This document shows, in pieces, positions 16,391 through 25,747 of a DNA stretch of 57,271 nucleotides (position 1 is its first letter; each line of letters begins with the position of its first letter). A model generated the notes under the pieces. It was not told the origin of the DNA. It did no database searches and worked only from the letters and a program-made list of their open reading frames with translations. This DNA comes from an uncultured Clostridia bacterium (GTDB lineage: Bacteria > Bacillota > Clostridia > TANB77 > CAG-508): the NCBI GenBank assembly GCA_944386175.1, contig CALXAB010000007.1, positions 1-57,271 on the forward strand, in the 5' to 3' direction. Position numbers and translations under genes: made by a program.

Positions 16391-16840
16391 AATTTACAGT
16401 TTCCTGCTGGCTGGGAACAAGCAAGAGAAATAAAGTATGCCCAAGGTTTTACTCAACCAGCCCCACGTGATTTTCTTGGATTTGGTCCATTAACTGAATC
16501 AGAAAGTTTAGCAATATATAATTTTACATTAATGCATGATTTTAGATTAGTTATAGCATTTCATACTCAAGGTCAAGAAATATATTGGCAATTTCAAAAT
16601 TATACCCCTCCACAAAGTTTAGAGATTGGTCAAAAATTTGCTCAATCAAGTGGATACAAATTAGCTGATACTCCATATAATTCAAGTTTTGCTGGTTATA
16701 AAGACTGGTTTATTCAAGAATATAATAGACCTGGGTATACTATTGAAGCTGGCATTGGCGAAAATCCTTTGCCTATTTCTCAATTTGATGAAATATATAA
16801 AGATAATATTGGAATTTTAATACTTGGTGCTATTTCTTAA
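16379..16840 (+). pseudogene. M14 zinc carboxypeptidase, C-terminal half
   Basis: The frame resumes with GVDLNLQFPAGW, carries the third zinc ligand in IAFHTQGQEIYW and the catalytic Glu in YTIEAGIGENP, and ends with TAA at 16838-16840. It has no start codon or ribosome binding site of its own at the junction. An internal ATG at 16532 would give a 102-aa fragment, but that would lack half of the active site. Together with 5299-5766 it reconstitutes a complete catalytic domain. Confidence 0.85.
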
Positions 16841-16853
16841 AAATTTTATGGCT

Positions 16854-16882
16854 AAGTCTTGTATTTTAAATTTACAAGACTT
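16854..16882 (+). terminator. Terminator of the peptidase gene
   Basis: AAGTCTTGTA / TACAAGACTT followed by TTTATTTTTTT on the + strand, between the convergent peptidase fragment and GNAT gene. Confidence 0.85.
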
Positions 16883-16883
16883 T

Positions 16884-17363
16884 TTATTTTTTTAAATCTT
16901 TCTCCATTATATACATATTTTCTTCATTTAACTCTTTTTTGCCGTTTTTATATTTGTATCCAAGTTTATAATAAAAGTCACTAGCTGTAATAGAGGCAGG
17001 AACTATTAATCTTTTTATTGATTGTTTTTTTGCATATTCTTCAATTTTATTTATTAATTTTGTTCCTACATTGTTCTTTTGTTTTTCTGGTTTTACAAAT
17101 ACAGTTAATATACAATATTCATTATCATTATATAAAGATTTATCTACTCCTGCTGTTCCTATAACTTCTTCTCCTTCTAATGCTACATACACTTTTTCCC
17201 TATTTTTTAACATTTTGTTCAATTTTTCTACTACAAAATTATTAGCCATTTCTTTTGCTTTCTTTATTCCGTAATCTTTACTATTTATCTCTAATAAATT
17301 TCTAATTATAATTCTTGAGATTTGTTCTGTATATTCTGTTTCAAATTCTTTTATTTTTAGCAT
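16884..17363 (-). CDS. GNAT-family N-acetyltransferase
   Basis: 159 aa with the GNAT core: a beta-hairpin KVYVALEGEEVIGTAGV, strand 4 CILTVFVKPEKQ followed by NNVGTKLINKIEEYA (a variant of the Q/RxxGxG/A acetyl-CoA loop), and FYKLGY near the end. Start has AAGGTGATAAATT. It is the last of three consecutive GNAT genes. Substrate cannot be inferred; small molecules or protein N-termini are both possible. Confidence 0.8.
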   Translation of the reverse strand: MLKIKEFETEYTEQISRIIIRNLLEINSKDYGIKKAKEMANNFVVEKLNKMLKNREKVYVALEGEEVIGTAGVDKSLYNDNEYCILTVFVKPEKQKNNVGTKLINKIEEYAKKQSIKRLIVPASITASDFYYKLGYKYKNGKKELNEENMYIMEKDLKK

Positions 17364-17472
17364 AATTTATCACCTTTTTATCTCGAATTTTTTTATTTGA
17401 TTTAAATTTTTTATTTACTAATTTCACCCTAATAAAAATTTCATCTATTTTATTAAATATTTTATTCTTAAT

Positions 17473-18036
17473 CTAATTAATCTCTTTATTCTTTATACAG
17501 TTTTCTTTAAACTCTTCTGATAATATATCCATTTCTATAACATCATAATATTTTCCATTAATAAATCTACATTTTCTTCTTCTTCCATATTCTTTAAATC
17601 CACATTTCTTATAGCAAGCTTGTGCTCTTTTGTTAAATTCCATAACATCTAATTTTATATTATTTAAATTTAAATAATTAAAACCAAAATCCAATATTAA
17701 TTTTATTGATTCTGTTCCATATCCTTTTTCTCTATATTCCTTATCTCCTATAAAAATTCCTAATTCAGCTGTTCTCATAATATGATTTACTTTATGCAAC
17801 CCTATTCCACCTATTAATTTATTTTCATTACTATCTATAATTCCAAATGTTACTTCTGATTCTATTTTTTCTTCTAAATATTTCTTTTCAGCCTCTAAAG
17901 TCATAGATTGATGACTTCTTCCTGTGTAATCAGTTATTCTAAAATCATTCATCCATTCTGTATATTTTTCTACATCTTCAAGACTCCTTGGTGATAAATA
18001 CACTCTTTCTCCTACTAATTTTTTAAAATATTTCAT
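17473..18036 (-). CDS. GNAT acetyltransferase, RimJ/RimL type
   Basis: 187 aa. Begins LVGERVYLSPRSLEDVEKYTEW, the usual N-terminal signature of RimJ/RimL-like enzymes, with the acetyl-CoA loop REKGYGTES and AQACYKKCGFKEYGRRR near the C-terminus. Start preceded by GGGGGAGATTACAG. It begins 15 nt after the end of the 154-aa GNAT gene, so they are co-transcribed. Family members acetylate protein N-termini, polyamines or antibiotics; this one is unassigned. Confidence 0.82.
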   Translation of the reverse strand: MKYFKKLVGERVYLSPRSLEDVEKYTEWMNDFRITDYTGRSHQSMTLEAEKKYLEEKIESEVTFGIIDSNENKLIGGIGLHKVNHIMRTAELGIFIGDKEYREKGYGTESIKLILDFGFNYLNLNNIKLDVMEFNKRAQACYKKCGFKEYGRRRKCRFINGKYYDVIEMDILSEEFKENCIKNKEIN

Positions 18037-18051
18037 CTGTAATCTCCCCCT

Positions 18052-18516
18052 TTATTTCTCCATTATTATTCTTTGCTCTTTCATTCCAAATTTTTTATAG
18101 AACTTTATCGCCTTTTCATTAAAATTCCAACAATTTAATTCTATCCTTTTGCAATCTTTTTTCTTAGCTATCATTAATGCTTCTTGCATTAATCTTTTTC
18201 CTATTCCTTTACCTCTATATCTTTCATCTACACCTAATTCATCTACCCATAAAATCTTTGTATCTTTTAAGTTTATATGATTTTTTACTTCTTTCACCTT
18301 ATATATTAATACTCCATATACTATAGAACTACTATCTGTAGCGATAAGCACTGTTCTATTCTTATCATTTAATATTTCTATTGTATCTTTTTCTATTTGA
18401 TTTTTATTTTTATCCTTAAAAATATCTGGTCTATTTTCATAGTGCATTCGTGATATCTGCTCTAATATATTAATTATTTGTTTTAAATTTTCTTTTTTAG
18501 CTAATTTTATATCCAT
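18052..18516 (-). CDS. GNAT-family N-acetyltransferase
   Basis: 154 aa. Motifs: LWVDELGVDERYRGKGIGKR with the RGKGIG acetyl-CoA loop, then CWNFNEKAIKFYKKFGMKEQ. First gene of the GNAT trio. The start is preceded by AAGGGAAGGATGATTC. Substrate unknown. Confidence 0.82.
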   Translation of the reverse strand: MDIKLAKKENLKQIINILEQISRMHYENRPDIFKDKNKNQIEKDTIEILNDKNRTVLIATDSSSIVYGVLIYKVKEVKNHINLKDTKILWVDELGVDERYRGKGIGKRLMQEALMIAKKKDCKRIELNCWNFNEKAIKFYKKFGMKEQRIIMEK

Positions 18517-18854
18517 GAATCATCCTTCCCTTCAAAAATAAACTATTTTTTCTTTAATAGAAATTTTTTTATTCTCTATTAGAGAACAGCAGTAGCATGA
18601 TAAAAATATTTTAATCTAAATCTATATTATGTGAATCGCAGTAAGTGCTATTTTCTATAATTTATAAAAGCCTTACTAAGAAATCATTTAAGACTCCTCA
18701 GTAAGACTTTCATATCTTACGTCTGTGTAGGTAATCATTTTATTACCCTATATCGCTCAAAATTTATTAATTTTTAGATATACTCCTAAATTATGTTACT
18801 TATTTTAACATGTTAAACATAGTTTGTCAATATCTAATAAAGTATTGTTTTGCA
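18517..18854 (-). terminator. 338-nt gap holding the glgP terminator (18666-18710)
   Basis: On the - strand AAAG-CTTACT / AGTAAG-CTTTT forms a stem 18710-18666 with a T-rich tail, suited to end the glgP transcript. Smaller hairpins GGTAAT/ATTACC (about 18728-18745) and TTAACATGTTAA lie between it and the glgP stop. No coding frame seen. Confidence 0.55.
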
Positions 18855-21422
18855 TTATTTTGTAACCCATTTAACCAAATTTAAATTGGCTGAATCTAGT
18901 AGCATATCATGTCTTGGCATTACTCTAAATGTATAACCATAGTTTCCACCTGTTGTTAATTCTATTTTTGTAGTAAAATAATATTTTTTATTTTCTTCAT
19001 CTTGTTCTGTTAAAGTCATAGGAATTATATTAACATCTTCAACAATTCCATTTTCTAAAATTTTTCCATAATATGCTTCTACAATAACATTTTCTACAGC
19101 TATATTAGGTAGTTCTACTTCACACCCAACTTCTATATTATTTCCTGCATCAATTGTAATATCATCTAAATTATCAACTTGTGTAATTTTTACATCTTTC
19201 CAATTGACATATAAGTCCTTTCTCCATGAATTGTATTCAGCAACATTATCAATATCTTCATAATATTTTTTCGTTAAATTACACAAAGGAATATATAATT
19301 TATTTGTATAATCTACAAGCATTCTGGCTGTGCTATATTTTCCACCTGTAGTTATTATTGAGTTTTTCATTATTTCAATCCATTTTTTTGATAATCCATT
19401 TTTATCTTTTTCATAATATGTTGGTATTATCTTTTCTTCTAATGTTCTATACATACTTTGGCTATCTGCCATATCTTGTGCTTCATATGAGTCATACTCT
19501 GCATTTGTTCCAATTGTCCATCCATTAGTTTGTGTATATCCTTCTGCCCACCAACCGTCTAATACACTAAAGTTTATAACACCATTTACTGAGGCTTTTT
19601 GTCCACTTGTTCCTGAAGCTTCCATTGGCCTTCTTGGATTGTTTAACCATACATCTACACCGCTTATTAAATATCTTGACATTGCTATATTATAATTTTC
19701 TAACAAGAATATTTTACCTTTAAATTGTGGCATCATTGATATTTCATGTATATATTTAATTAAATCTTGACCTTCTTTGTCTGCTGGATGTGCTTTACCA
19801 GCAAATATTATTTGAATAGGTCTATCTTCATTATTTAGTATTTGTGTTATTCTTTCTAAGTCTTTAAATATTAATGTTGCTCTTTTGTATGTTGCAAATC
19901 TTCTTGCAAATCCAATTGTTAGTTTATCTGGACTTAATTTTGATGTTATTTCATTTATTTCTTCGTAACTATAACCTGCTCTTCTTAATCTTTGACTAGT
20001 ACTATCTTTTACAAATTTTATTAATTTCATTTTTCTATCAATATGTACATTCCATAATTTTTCATCTGGAATATTTTTTATTTTTTCCCATACATAGTCT
20101 TGATACATATTATCTTGCCAATATGGCATTAGATATTTATTATATAATTCTTTTAACCTAGGTGCTAACCATGAACATGTATGTATTCCATTTGTTACAT
20201 GTGTTATTGGTGATTCATTAGCAGCAATATTAGGCCATACATCACTAAATAATTCTCTTGAAACCGCTCCATGTAATTTACTTACTCCATTTTTCTTACC
20301 TGCTATTTTTAATGCTAATATTCCCATGTTAAATCCATCATCTAAGTCAATTCCTGGTTTCATTCCCAATCTTAAAAATTCTTCTCTATCTATTCCTAGT
20401 CTTGGCCAAAATTCTTTAAAGTATTTTTCTACTAAAGATATTGGAAATATATCATTACCTGCTGGAACTGGTGTATGTGTTGTGAATACTGTTTTTGAGC
20501 TTGCTATATCTCTTGCTACATCAAATGATACTTGTTTTTCTTTAATAATATTTTTTATAATTTCAAGAATTAAAAATGCTGAGTGTCCTTCATTCATATG
20601 GTATACCGTAGGTTTTAATTTTAAATACCTTGTTAATAAACTAACTCCTGCCATACCAAGAACAATTTCTTGTCTAATTCTCATTTCTTGGTCTCCACCA
20701 TATAGCTTTAACGTTACATCTCTATCTTCTTCATTATTTTTTTCTATATCAGAATCTAATAAATATAAAGTTACTCTTCCTACATTTATTTGCCATACTT
20801 TTAAATATAATCTTCTTTTTGGGAATTTTACATATATTATTAATTCTTCACCATTTTCATCTTTTACCGGATTTATTGGTAAATCGTATAAATCTATACC
20901 ATTATATTCTGTTTCTTGTTGCCCATATCCATTTATTTTTTGTTTAAAATATCCATGTTTATATAATAGTCCTACTGCTACCAATGGAATTCCCAAATCA
21001 CTTGCTGATTTTAGGTGATCTCCTGATAATATTCCTAATCCACCAGAATAAATTGGTATAGTTTCATCTAAACCATATTCTGCTGAAAAATATGCTATTA
21101 AATCTTTTTTATTTTCTGGATATTTATTAGAAAACCATGTATTTTTACTGTTCATATAATTATCAAAATTTTCTATTACTTTGTCATATTCTTTTAGAAA
21201 TATTATATCTTTAGAAGCTTTTTCTAATCTTTCTTGAGATACATTTTTTAAAAATTTAACTGGATTTTTACTTGATTCTTCCCATAAATCTCTGTCTATT
21301 TTTTGAAATAATCTTAAAAATTCTGTATTCCATGACCACCACAAATTATTTGCTATTTCTGCTAATTTTTCTATTCTTTTTGGTAACTGTGGATTTACTG
21401 TAATTCTATTAAAAACGTACAT
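18855..21422 (-). CDS. glgP: Alpha-glucan (glycogen/maltodextrin) phosphorylase
   Basis: 855 aa. The N-terminal domain (LWWSWNTEFLRLFQ, about 27-40) is the DUF3417-type region of the short-form phosphorylases, followed by FSAEYGLDETIPIYSGGLGI, HMNEGHSAF and THTPVPAGNDIF. The C-terminal half has RRPMEASGTSGQKASVNGV with the pyridoxal-phosphate lysine region, and GWW. It releases glucose-1-phosphate from alpha-1,4-glucans. It stands alone with its own promoter (21476-21504) and a strong AAAGGAGG site. No other glycogen gene is in the window, so whether it is degradative for glycogen or imported dextrins is open. Confidence 0.93.
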   Translation of the reverse strand: MYVFNRITVNPQLPKRIEKLAEIANNLWWSWNTEFLRLFQKIDRDLWEESSKNPVKFLKNVSQERLEKASKDIIFLKEYDKVIENFDNYMNSKNTWFSNKYPENKKDLIAYFSAEYGLDETIPIYSGGLGILSGDHLKSASDLGIPLVAVGLLYKHGYFKQKINGYGQQETEYNGIDLYDLPINPVKDENGEELIIYVKFPKRRLYLKVWQINVGRVTLYLLDSDIEKNNEEDRDVTLKLYGGDQEMRIRQEIVLGMAGVSLLTRYLKLKPTVYHMNEGHSAFLILEIIKNIIKEKQVSFDVARDIASSKTVFTTHTPVPAGNDIFPISLVEKYFKEFWPRLGIDREEFLRLGMKPGIDLDDGFNMGILALKIAGKKNGVSKLHGAVSRELFSDVWPNIAANESPITHVTNGIHTCSWLAPRLKELYNKYLMPYWQDNMYQDYVWEKIKNIPDEKLWNVHIDRKMKLIKFVKDSTSQRLRRAGYSYEEINEITSKLSPDKLTIGFARRFATYKRATLIFKDLERITQILNNEDRPIQIIFAGKAHPADKEGQDLIKYIHEISMMPQFKGKIFLLENYNIAMSRYLISGVDVWLNNPRRPMEASGTSGQKASVNGVINFSVLDGWWAEGYTQTNGWTIGTNAEYDSYEAQDMADSQSMYRTLEEKIIPTYYEKDKNGLSKKWIEIMKNSIITTGGKYSTARMLVDYTNKLYIPLCNLTKKYYEDIDNVAEYNSWRKDLYVNWKDVKITQVDNLDDITIDAGNNIEVGCEVELPNIAVENVIVEAYYGKILENGIVEDVNIIPMTLTEQDEENKKYYFTTKIELTTGGNYGYTFRVMPRHDMLLDSANLNLVKWVTK

Positions 21423-21475
21423 TATTATTCCTCCTTTGTATCTTTGTGCTATTATCTATTGTAAATTATATTTAT

Positions 21476-21504
21476 ATTATCTATTAATTTTTACTATTTG
21501 TCAA
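21476..21504 (-). promoter_or_regulatory. Sigma-A-type promoter of glgP
   Basis: TTGACA (21504-21499) and GATAAT (21481-21476) are separated by exactly 17 nt, about 55 nt before the glgP start. Confidence 0.7.
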
Positions 21505-21521
21505 ATGTTTTTTTAAAAAAT

Positions 21522-21716
21522 CTTTAATTCATAATAATAAGATACGGGGAATTATATATTATATTTTAAGCGGGTTTCGTGGGGACCGACACGATACATA
21601 CTCTTATCAAATCAGCGACTGTCCCGTAGGAGCTGATTTTATTAGAGTATGTAAAGTGTTGGGATAGCGAAAAATATAATATATAATTCCCCGTATCTTA
21701 TTATTATGAATTAAAG
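21522..21716. repeat. Fold-back element C: 46-bp perfect arms around a structured 103-nt core
   Basis: Arms 21522-21567 and 21671-21716 are exact reverse complements and include GATACGGGGAATTATATATT. The core 21568-21670 has nested stems: CATACTCT/AGAGTATG, AAATCAGC/GCTGATTT and TCGTG/CACGA, with GTCCCGTAGGA at the apex. The core is unrelated to that of elements A and B and is more GC-rich than the surroundings. The right arm begins at the nucleotide after the rseP TGA stop. Confidence 0.85.
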
Positions 21717-22970
21717 TCAAAAAATTCTAAGTATATCATTATATGTTACAAATATAGCTAAAGCAATTAATATAGAAAATCCTATTAACTGTATATTTAT
21801 TTCTGTTTTCTCTTTTAATGGCTTTCTTCTTATTGCTTCTATTAATAAAATTAAAATTTTTCCACCATCTAATGCCGGAATTGGCAATAAATTAGTTACT
21901 CCTAATGATAATGATATAAGTGCTAATAAATAAACAAAATCTTCTATATCTTCAGTTTTTGCAACAGTTTCGGAAATACCCACAGGTCCCATCATTTGAT
22001 CTACTCCTACATTTCCAGTAAATAGTTGTTTTAAATTATCTACTATAGAAAACATAAAATCTGTTGTTTGTATTCCACTATTTATACATCTATTTATAAA
22101 ATTATCTTGAGCTTTTTTAAATGTTGCACCTAAATAATAGTTCGGAATATAATCAGGTGTTAATTCTATTTTTACCTCTTCATTCCCTCTTTTAACTGTT
22201 AATAACATTGTATTTAAGCCTTCTGTATTAAAGATTTTTACCACTTTTTGTGTATCTTCATTAATAGGTTCATTATTTATTGCAATTAATTTATCATTTG
22301 ATTTTATCCCTTGTTCTTCTGCTGGACTCCCTTTTTCTACTGTTACTATTTTACATTCATCATCTAGATATATTCCTGTATATTTACTTGATACTTCTGT
22401 TGGCTCTATATTATACTCTATAATTTCACCATTTCTGTCTATTTTTATATTTATCTCTTCTCCATTTTGATTTGCTAAAGTTTTATTTATATCACTTTGA
22501 CTTTTTATCTTATCTCCATCTAGTTCTATTACCTTATCTCCATTTTGTAAACCAATTTTTTGAGCGACAAAATCATTTAGCGTTGTGTCTACTTCATTTG
22601 TTACATATGGACCTAATGTAATGGCCATAAGTATAAAATATACAATCAATCCAAAAATTATATTAACAATTGCTCCTGCTGAACATATAGCAATTCTTTT
22701 TGGAATACTTGCTTTTGAAAAAGATCTGCTATCTTCTGATCTCTCTTCTTCACCTTCCATACTAACAAAGCCACCTAGTGGCAAAAGTCTAAGTGCATAT
22801 TTAGTTTCTTTTCCTTGTTTCTTCCATATTAAAGGACCAAATCCTATTGCAAATTCATTCACTTTTACCTTGCAAAGTTTTGCAACTAAAAAGTGTCCTA
22901 ATTCATGTATAAATATTAAAAAACCTAATAAAACTATTATTTTTATTACTGCCAATATAAAACCTAGCAA
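21717..22970 (-). CDS. rseP: Site-2 zinc metalloprotease RseP/RasP
   Basis: 417 aa, starting at a TTG (22970) with AAAGGAGG 6 nt upstream. The first membrane helix contains the zinc motif HELGH, a PDZ domain follows (about 175-260, EQGIKSNDKLIAINNEPI), and the last part has the LDGGK motif (PIPALDGGKI) and a final helix. It cleaves membrane-embedded regulators such as anti-sigma factors and signal-peptide remnants. It closes the pyrH-frr-ispA-uppS-cdsA run. dxr, commonly found between cdsA and rseP, is absent here; element D occupies the gap. Confidence 0.92.
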   Translation of the reverse strand: MLGFILAVIKIIVLLGFLIFIHELGHFLVAKLCKVKVNEFAIGFGPLIWKKQGKETKYALRLLPLGGFVSMEGEEERSEDSRSFSKASIPKRIAICSAGAIVNIIFGLIVYFILMAITLGPYVTNEVDTTLNDFVAQKIGLQNGDKVIELDGDKIKSQSDINKTLANQNGEEINIKIDRNGEIIEYNIEPTEVSSKYTGIYLDDECKIVTVEKGSPAEEQGIKSNDKLIAINNEPINEDTQKVVKIFNTEGLNTMLLTVKRGNEEVKIELTPDYIPNYYLGATFKKAQDNFINRCINSGIQTTDFMFSIVDNLKQLFTGNVGVDQMMGPVGISETVAKTEDIEDFVYLLALISLSLGVTNLLPIPALDGGKILILLIEAIRRKPLKEKTEINIQLIGFSILIALAIFVTYNDILRIF

Positions 22971-22986
22971 TTCTAACCTCCTTTAA

Positions 22987-23104
22987 GGGACGTTCCTTTA
23001 ATCCCTAAAATTGGGGACTAGGGGACGGACCTTAAAAGATATCCCCTAAATCCCTTCAAGGTCCGTCCCCTAGTCCCCAATTTTAGGGATTAAAGGAACG
23101 TCCC
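22987..23104. repeat. Fold-back element D: 47-bp perfect palindrome with a 24-nt loop
   Basis: Arms 22987-23033 and 23058-23104 are perfect complements, with GGGACGTTCCTTTAATCCC and GGGGACGGACCTT motifs. They match the outer arms of element A at most positions, but the loop is only 24 nt. The right arm encodes the last residues and stop of CdsA. Confidence 0.85.
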
Positions 23105-23899
23105 CTGGAAAAAAACATATGCAAACGGTGCTAAAAAGATTAAACTGTCAATTCTATCTAACATTCCTCCATGACCTGGAATTAAATTACTGAAATCTTT
23201 TATATCTACATATCTTTTTATGCTAGATGCTGCAAAATCACCAATTTGCCCTACTAAACTTAATATTAATGCTATTATTCCTATATATATATATGAATAT
23301 TCCATTCCTAAATAATTATTAATAAAAAATGTATAAATTAACATTAATAGTACTGCTCCAATTGTTCCTGCTACACAACCTTCTATAGATTTTTTAGGAC
23401 TTATTTTACTAAATTTGTGTTTTCCTATTAGTCTTCCTACAAAATATGCAAATATATCTGTTCCCCAAGCTGCAAAAATTGCATACCATATTAGTATTTT
23501 TCCATTTTCCATTCCATCTATTAATGCTACAAACATTATGAAAAATACTACATAAAATATTCCTATAAATGTATATGCTATATCTTTAAATGTTGTTTTC
23601 ATTTCTGTTGCTATAACTTGTGCAAATAAAACTATTAATATTGCTGGAATTGTTATGGTTACAACCATATTTAAATTTTCAGATGGTATTAAATGTACAA
23701 CACCTATACTTAAACAACTTAAATAGCCAACCCATCTTACTGGGTTTGAAACTTTTGATATTGCATTAAAATATTCATTCATTGCTAATAATGCTATTAT
23801 TGCTAGTGCTACATCTACTACATATTTATTCCCTATAAGTAAAATTATTAATACTAAAGGAAAACCTAATAATCCTGATGTTATTCTTTTTATATCCAT
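23090..23899 (-). CDS. cdsA: Phosphatidate cytidylyltransferase
   Basis: 269 aa from the ATG at 23899, chosen because AAAGGTAG precedes it and the upstream extension (to 24040) overlaps uppS and a palindrome. Multiple membrane helices, SPKKSIEGCVAG and the C-terminal signature GDFAASSIKRYVDIKDFSN followed by IPGHGGMLDRID. It makes CDP-diacylglycerol for phospholipid synthesis. The final residues QGTFL and the TAA stop lie inside fold-back element D, so the native C-terminus appears to have been replaced by the insertion. Confidence 0.92.
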   Translation of the reverse strand: MDIKRITSGLLGFPLVLIILLIGNKYVVDVALAIIALLAMNEYFNAISKVSNPVRWVGYLSCLSIGVVHLIPSENLNMVVTITIPAILIVLFAQVIATEMKTTFKDIAYTFIGIFYVVFFIMFVALIDGMENGKILIWYAIFAAWGTDIFAYFVGRLIGKHKFSKISPKKSIEGCVAGTIGAVLLMLIYTFFINNYLGMEYSYIYIGIIALILSLVGQIGDFAASSIKRYVDIKDFSNLIPGHGGMLDRIDSLIFLAPFAYVFFQGTFL

Positions 23900-23960
23900 A
23901 TTACTACCTTTCTTGCTAATATAAGTATGTGCCAAATTATCAATTTTTGACTCAAATTTA

Positions 23961-23987
23961 CCAATTTTAGACGCATCCCCAAAATGG
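23961..23987 (+). repeat. 27-nt palindromic repeat, diverged copy
   Basis: CCAATTTTAGacgcatcCCCAAAATGG between uppS and cdsA; same layout as copies at 3244 and 28847. Confidence 0.6.
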
Positions 23988-23999
23988 TAAAAATAGTTC

Positions 24000-24743
24000 T
24001 TAATTAGCTCCAAATTTTCTAGTTCTTTTTTGATATTCAATTATTGCTTTGTCTAAGTCTTCTTCTTCAAAGTCTGGCCAATTTTTGTCTATAAATAAAA
24101 ACTCTGAATATACTAATTGCCATGGCAGAAAGTTACTTAGTCTTAGTTCTCCACTTGTTCTAATTAACAAGTCTGGGTCTGGTTGTCCTTTTGTGTATAA
24201 ATTTTCTGAGACTAAATTTTCTGTAATGTCTTCTATATTTATTTTATTATTTTTTACCTCTGTTGCTATATTTTTTATAGCCTTTATTATTTCATCTCTT
24301 CCGCCATAATTTAATGCTATATTAAATGTTACACCTGTATTGTTTTTTGTTCTTTCCATACAATTTTGTATGCTTTTTTGCATTCCTGTAGATAATGCCG
24401 TTATATCTCCTAAAATCTTTACTTTTATATTTTCTGTATCAGCTCTTTTGGCATAATCCTCTAAATAATTTTGAAGTAACATCATAAGTGCTTTTACTTC
24501 ATCTTCTGCTCTTTTCCAATTTTCTGTTGAAAATGCATATACTGTTATGTATTCTAATCCTATTTTATTTGCATATCTTACTATCTTTTCTAAAGTTTTT
24601 GCTCCTTCTTTATGTCCAAAACTTGCTGATTTTCCTTGTGCTCTAGCCCATCTTCTGTTTCCATCCATAATAATTGCTATATGTTTTGGTAATTCTTCTT
24701 TTTTAAATTCCATAATTTTTTTGCATGATATTAATAAATCCAT
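24000..24743 (-). CDS. uppS: Isoprenyl (undecaprenyl) diphosphate synthase
   Basis: 247 aa. Signature motifs: AIIMDGNRRWA with the catalytic Asp, HKEGAKTLEKIV, RTSGELRLSNFLPWQ and the terminal FIDKNWPDF. It extends farnesyl diphosphate with cis-isoprene units to make the lipid carrier for peptidoglycan. The start at 24743 has AAGGAGGG very close by; an internal ATG ten codons later lacks a binding site. It lies 47 nt after ispA, its substrate supplier, and before cdsA. Confidence 0.93.
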   Translation of the reverse strand: MDLLISCKKIMEFKKEELPKHIAIIMDGNRRWARAQGKSASFGHKEGAKTLEKIVRYANKIGLEYITVYAFSTENWKRAEDEVKALMMLLQNYLEDYAKRADTENIKVKILGDITALSTGMQKSIQNCMERTKNNTGVTFNIALNYGGRDEIIKAIKNIATEVKNNKINIEDITENLVSENLYTKGQPDPDLLIRTSGELRLSNFLPWQLVYSEFLFIDKNWPDFEEEDLDKAIIEYQKRTRKFGAN

Positions 24744-24790
24744 GCCCTCCTTATAATATTTAGATTTTTGTATAGGATTTATCTATAAAC

Positions 24791-25678
24791 CTATTTATTT
24801 CTGTTTTGAATATATAAAGCTAAACCTTTTAAAAACTCTGCTTTTTCACCATAATTTTCAATTTGTTTTATTGCTTCTTGTATTATTTTTTCTAATTTGC
24901 TTTTTGCTTCTTTAAGTCCATATTTTGACACATATGTGCATTTTTGCCTTTCTTTATCATTTCCAACAGGTTTTCCCAGAATCTCTTCATTTCCTTCTTC
25001 TGATAATATATCATCTTTTATCTGAAATGCTAAACCTATTTTTTCTGCATAAATTGTCAATTTATCTAAGTCTTCTTTGCTACAATCTGCTAATATTGCT
25101 CCCATTCTTACACATAACCTTAATAAAGCTCCTGTTTTATTTTCATGTATATAATCTAAATATTCTGCTTGTATTTGTTTTCCTTCATATTCTGTGTCTA
25201 CATATTCTCCTGCAATCATTCTATCTACAGAAGTAGAAAATTCATTAAATACTTGTATTTTTCTGCTTAAATCTTCTTTTTTGGAGTTTTTTAAATCTTC
25301 ACTAATAACAATATATGCATTATTTAATAATCCATCTCCTGCTAGTATTGCTGTAGCTTCATTAAATTGTTTATGATTAGTTGGCTTACCATGTCTGAAG
25401 TCATCATTATCTATTCCTGGCAAATCATCATGAATTAGTGAAAAATTGTGTACCATTTCTATTGCTATAGCATATGGAAAACATTTTTCTATATCCTTTC
25501 TAAACAATTCATATGTTGCTATTACTAGAATAGGTCTTAATCTTTTTCCTCCTGCCATTAGGCTATATTCCATTGAATTATTTAATAATTTTTCAGGACA
25601 TTCTTGTTTTCTAAGATATTGTTCTAATTGACTATTTATATTTTGCTGATATTTTTTTAAATTATTTTTAAAATCCAT
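24791..25678 (-). CDS. ispA: Farnesyl/geranyl diphosphate synthase
   Basis: 295 aa, normal length. The first aspartate-rich motif is HDDLPGIDNDD with RHGKPTNH following, the second is FQIKDDIL. GGKRLRP near the N-terminus binds isopentenyl diphosphate. It makes the farnesyl diphosphate primer for UppS. In many Firmicutes ispA lies with xseAB and dxs; its location between frr and uppS is noteworthy. Start preceded by AAGGAGAATGTT. Confidence 0.9.
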   Translation of the reverse strand: MDFKNNLKKYQQNINSQLEQYLRKQECPEKLLNNSMEYSLMAGGKRLRPILVIATYELFRKDIEKCFPYAIAIEMVHNFSLIHDDLPGIDNDDFRHGKPTNHKQFNEATAILAGDGLLNNAYIVISEDLKNSKKEDLSRKIQVFNEFSTSVDRMIAGEYVDTEYEGKQIQAEYLDYIHENKTGALLRLCVRMGAILADCSKEDLDKLTIYAEKIGLAFQIKDDILSEEGNEEILGKPVGNDKERQKCTYVSKYGLKEAKSKLEKIIQEAIKQIENYGEKAEFLKGLALYIQNRNK

Positions 25679-25747
25679 AACATTCTCCTTAGGAAAATAT
25701 GTAATTTATGTTTTTCGTTAACTAAATATCTAATAATAGGCTAATTG

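Noticed and set aside
20326-21018. 230-codon frame opposite glgP
   Set aside because: It lies wholly inside glgP on the other strand and has no binding site or recognisable motif.
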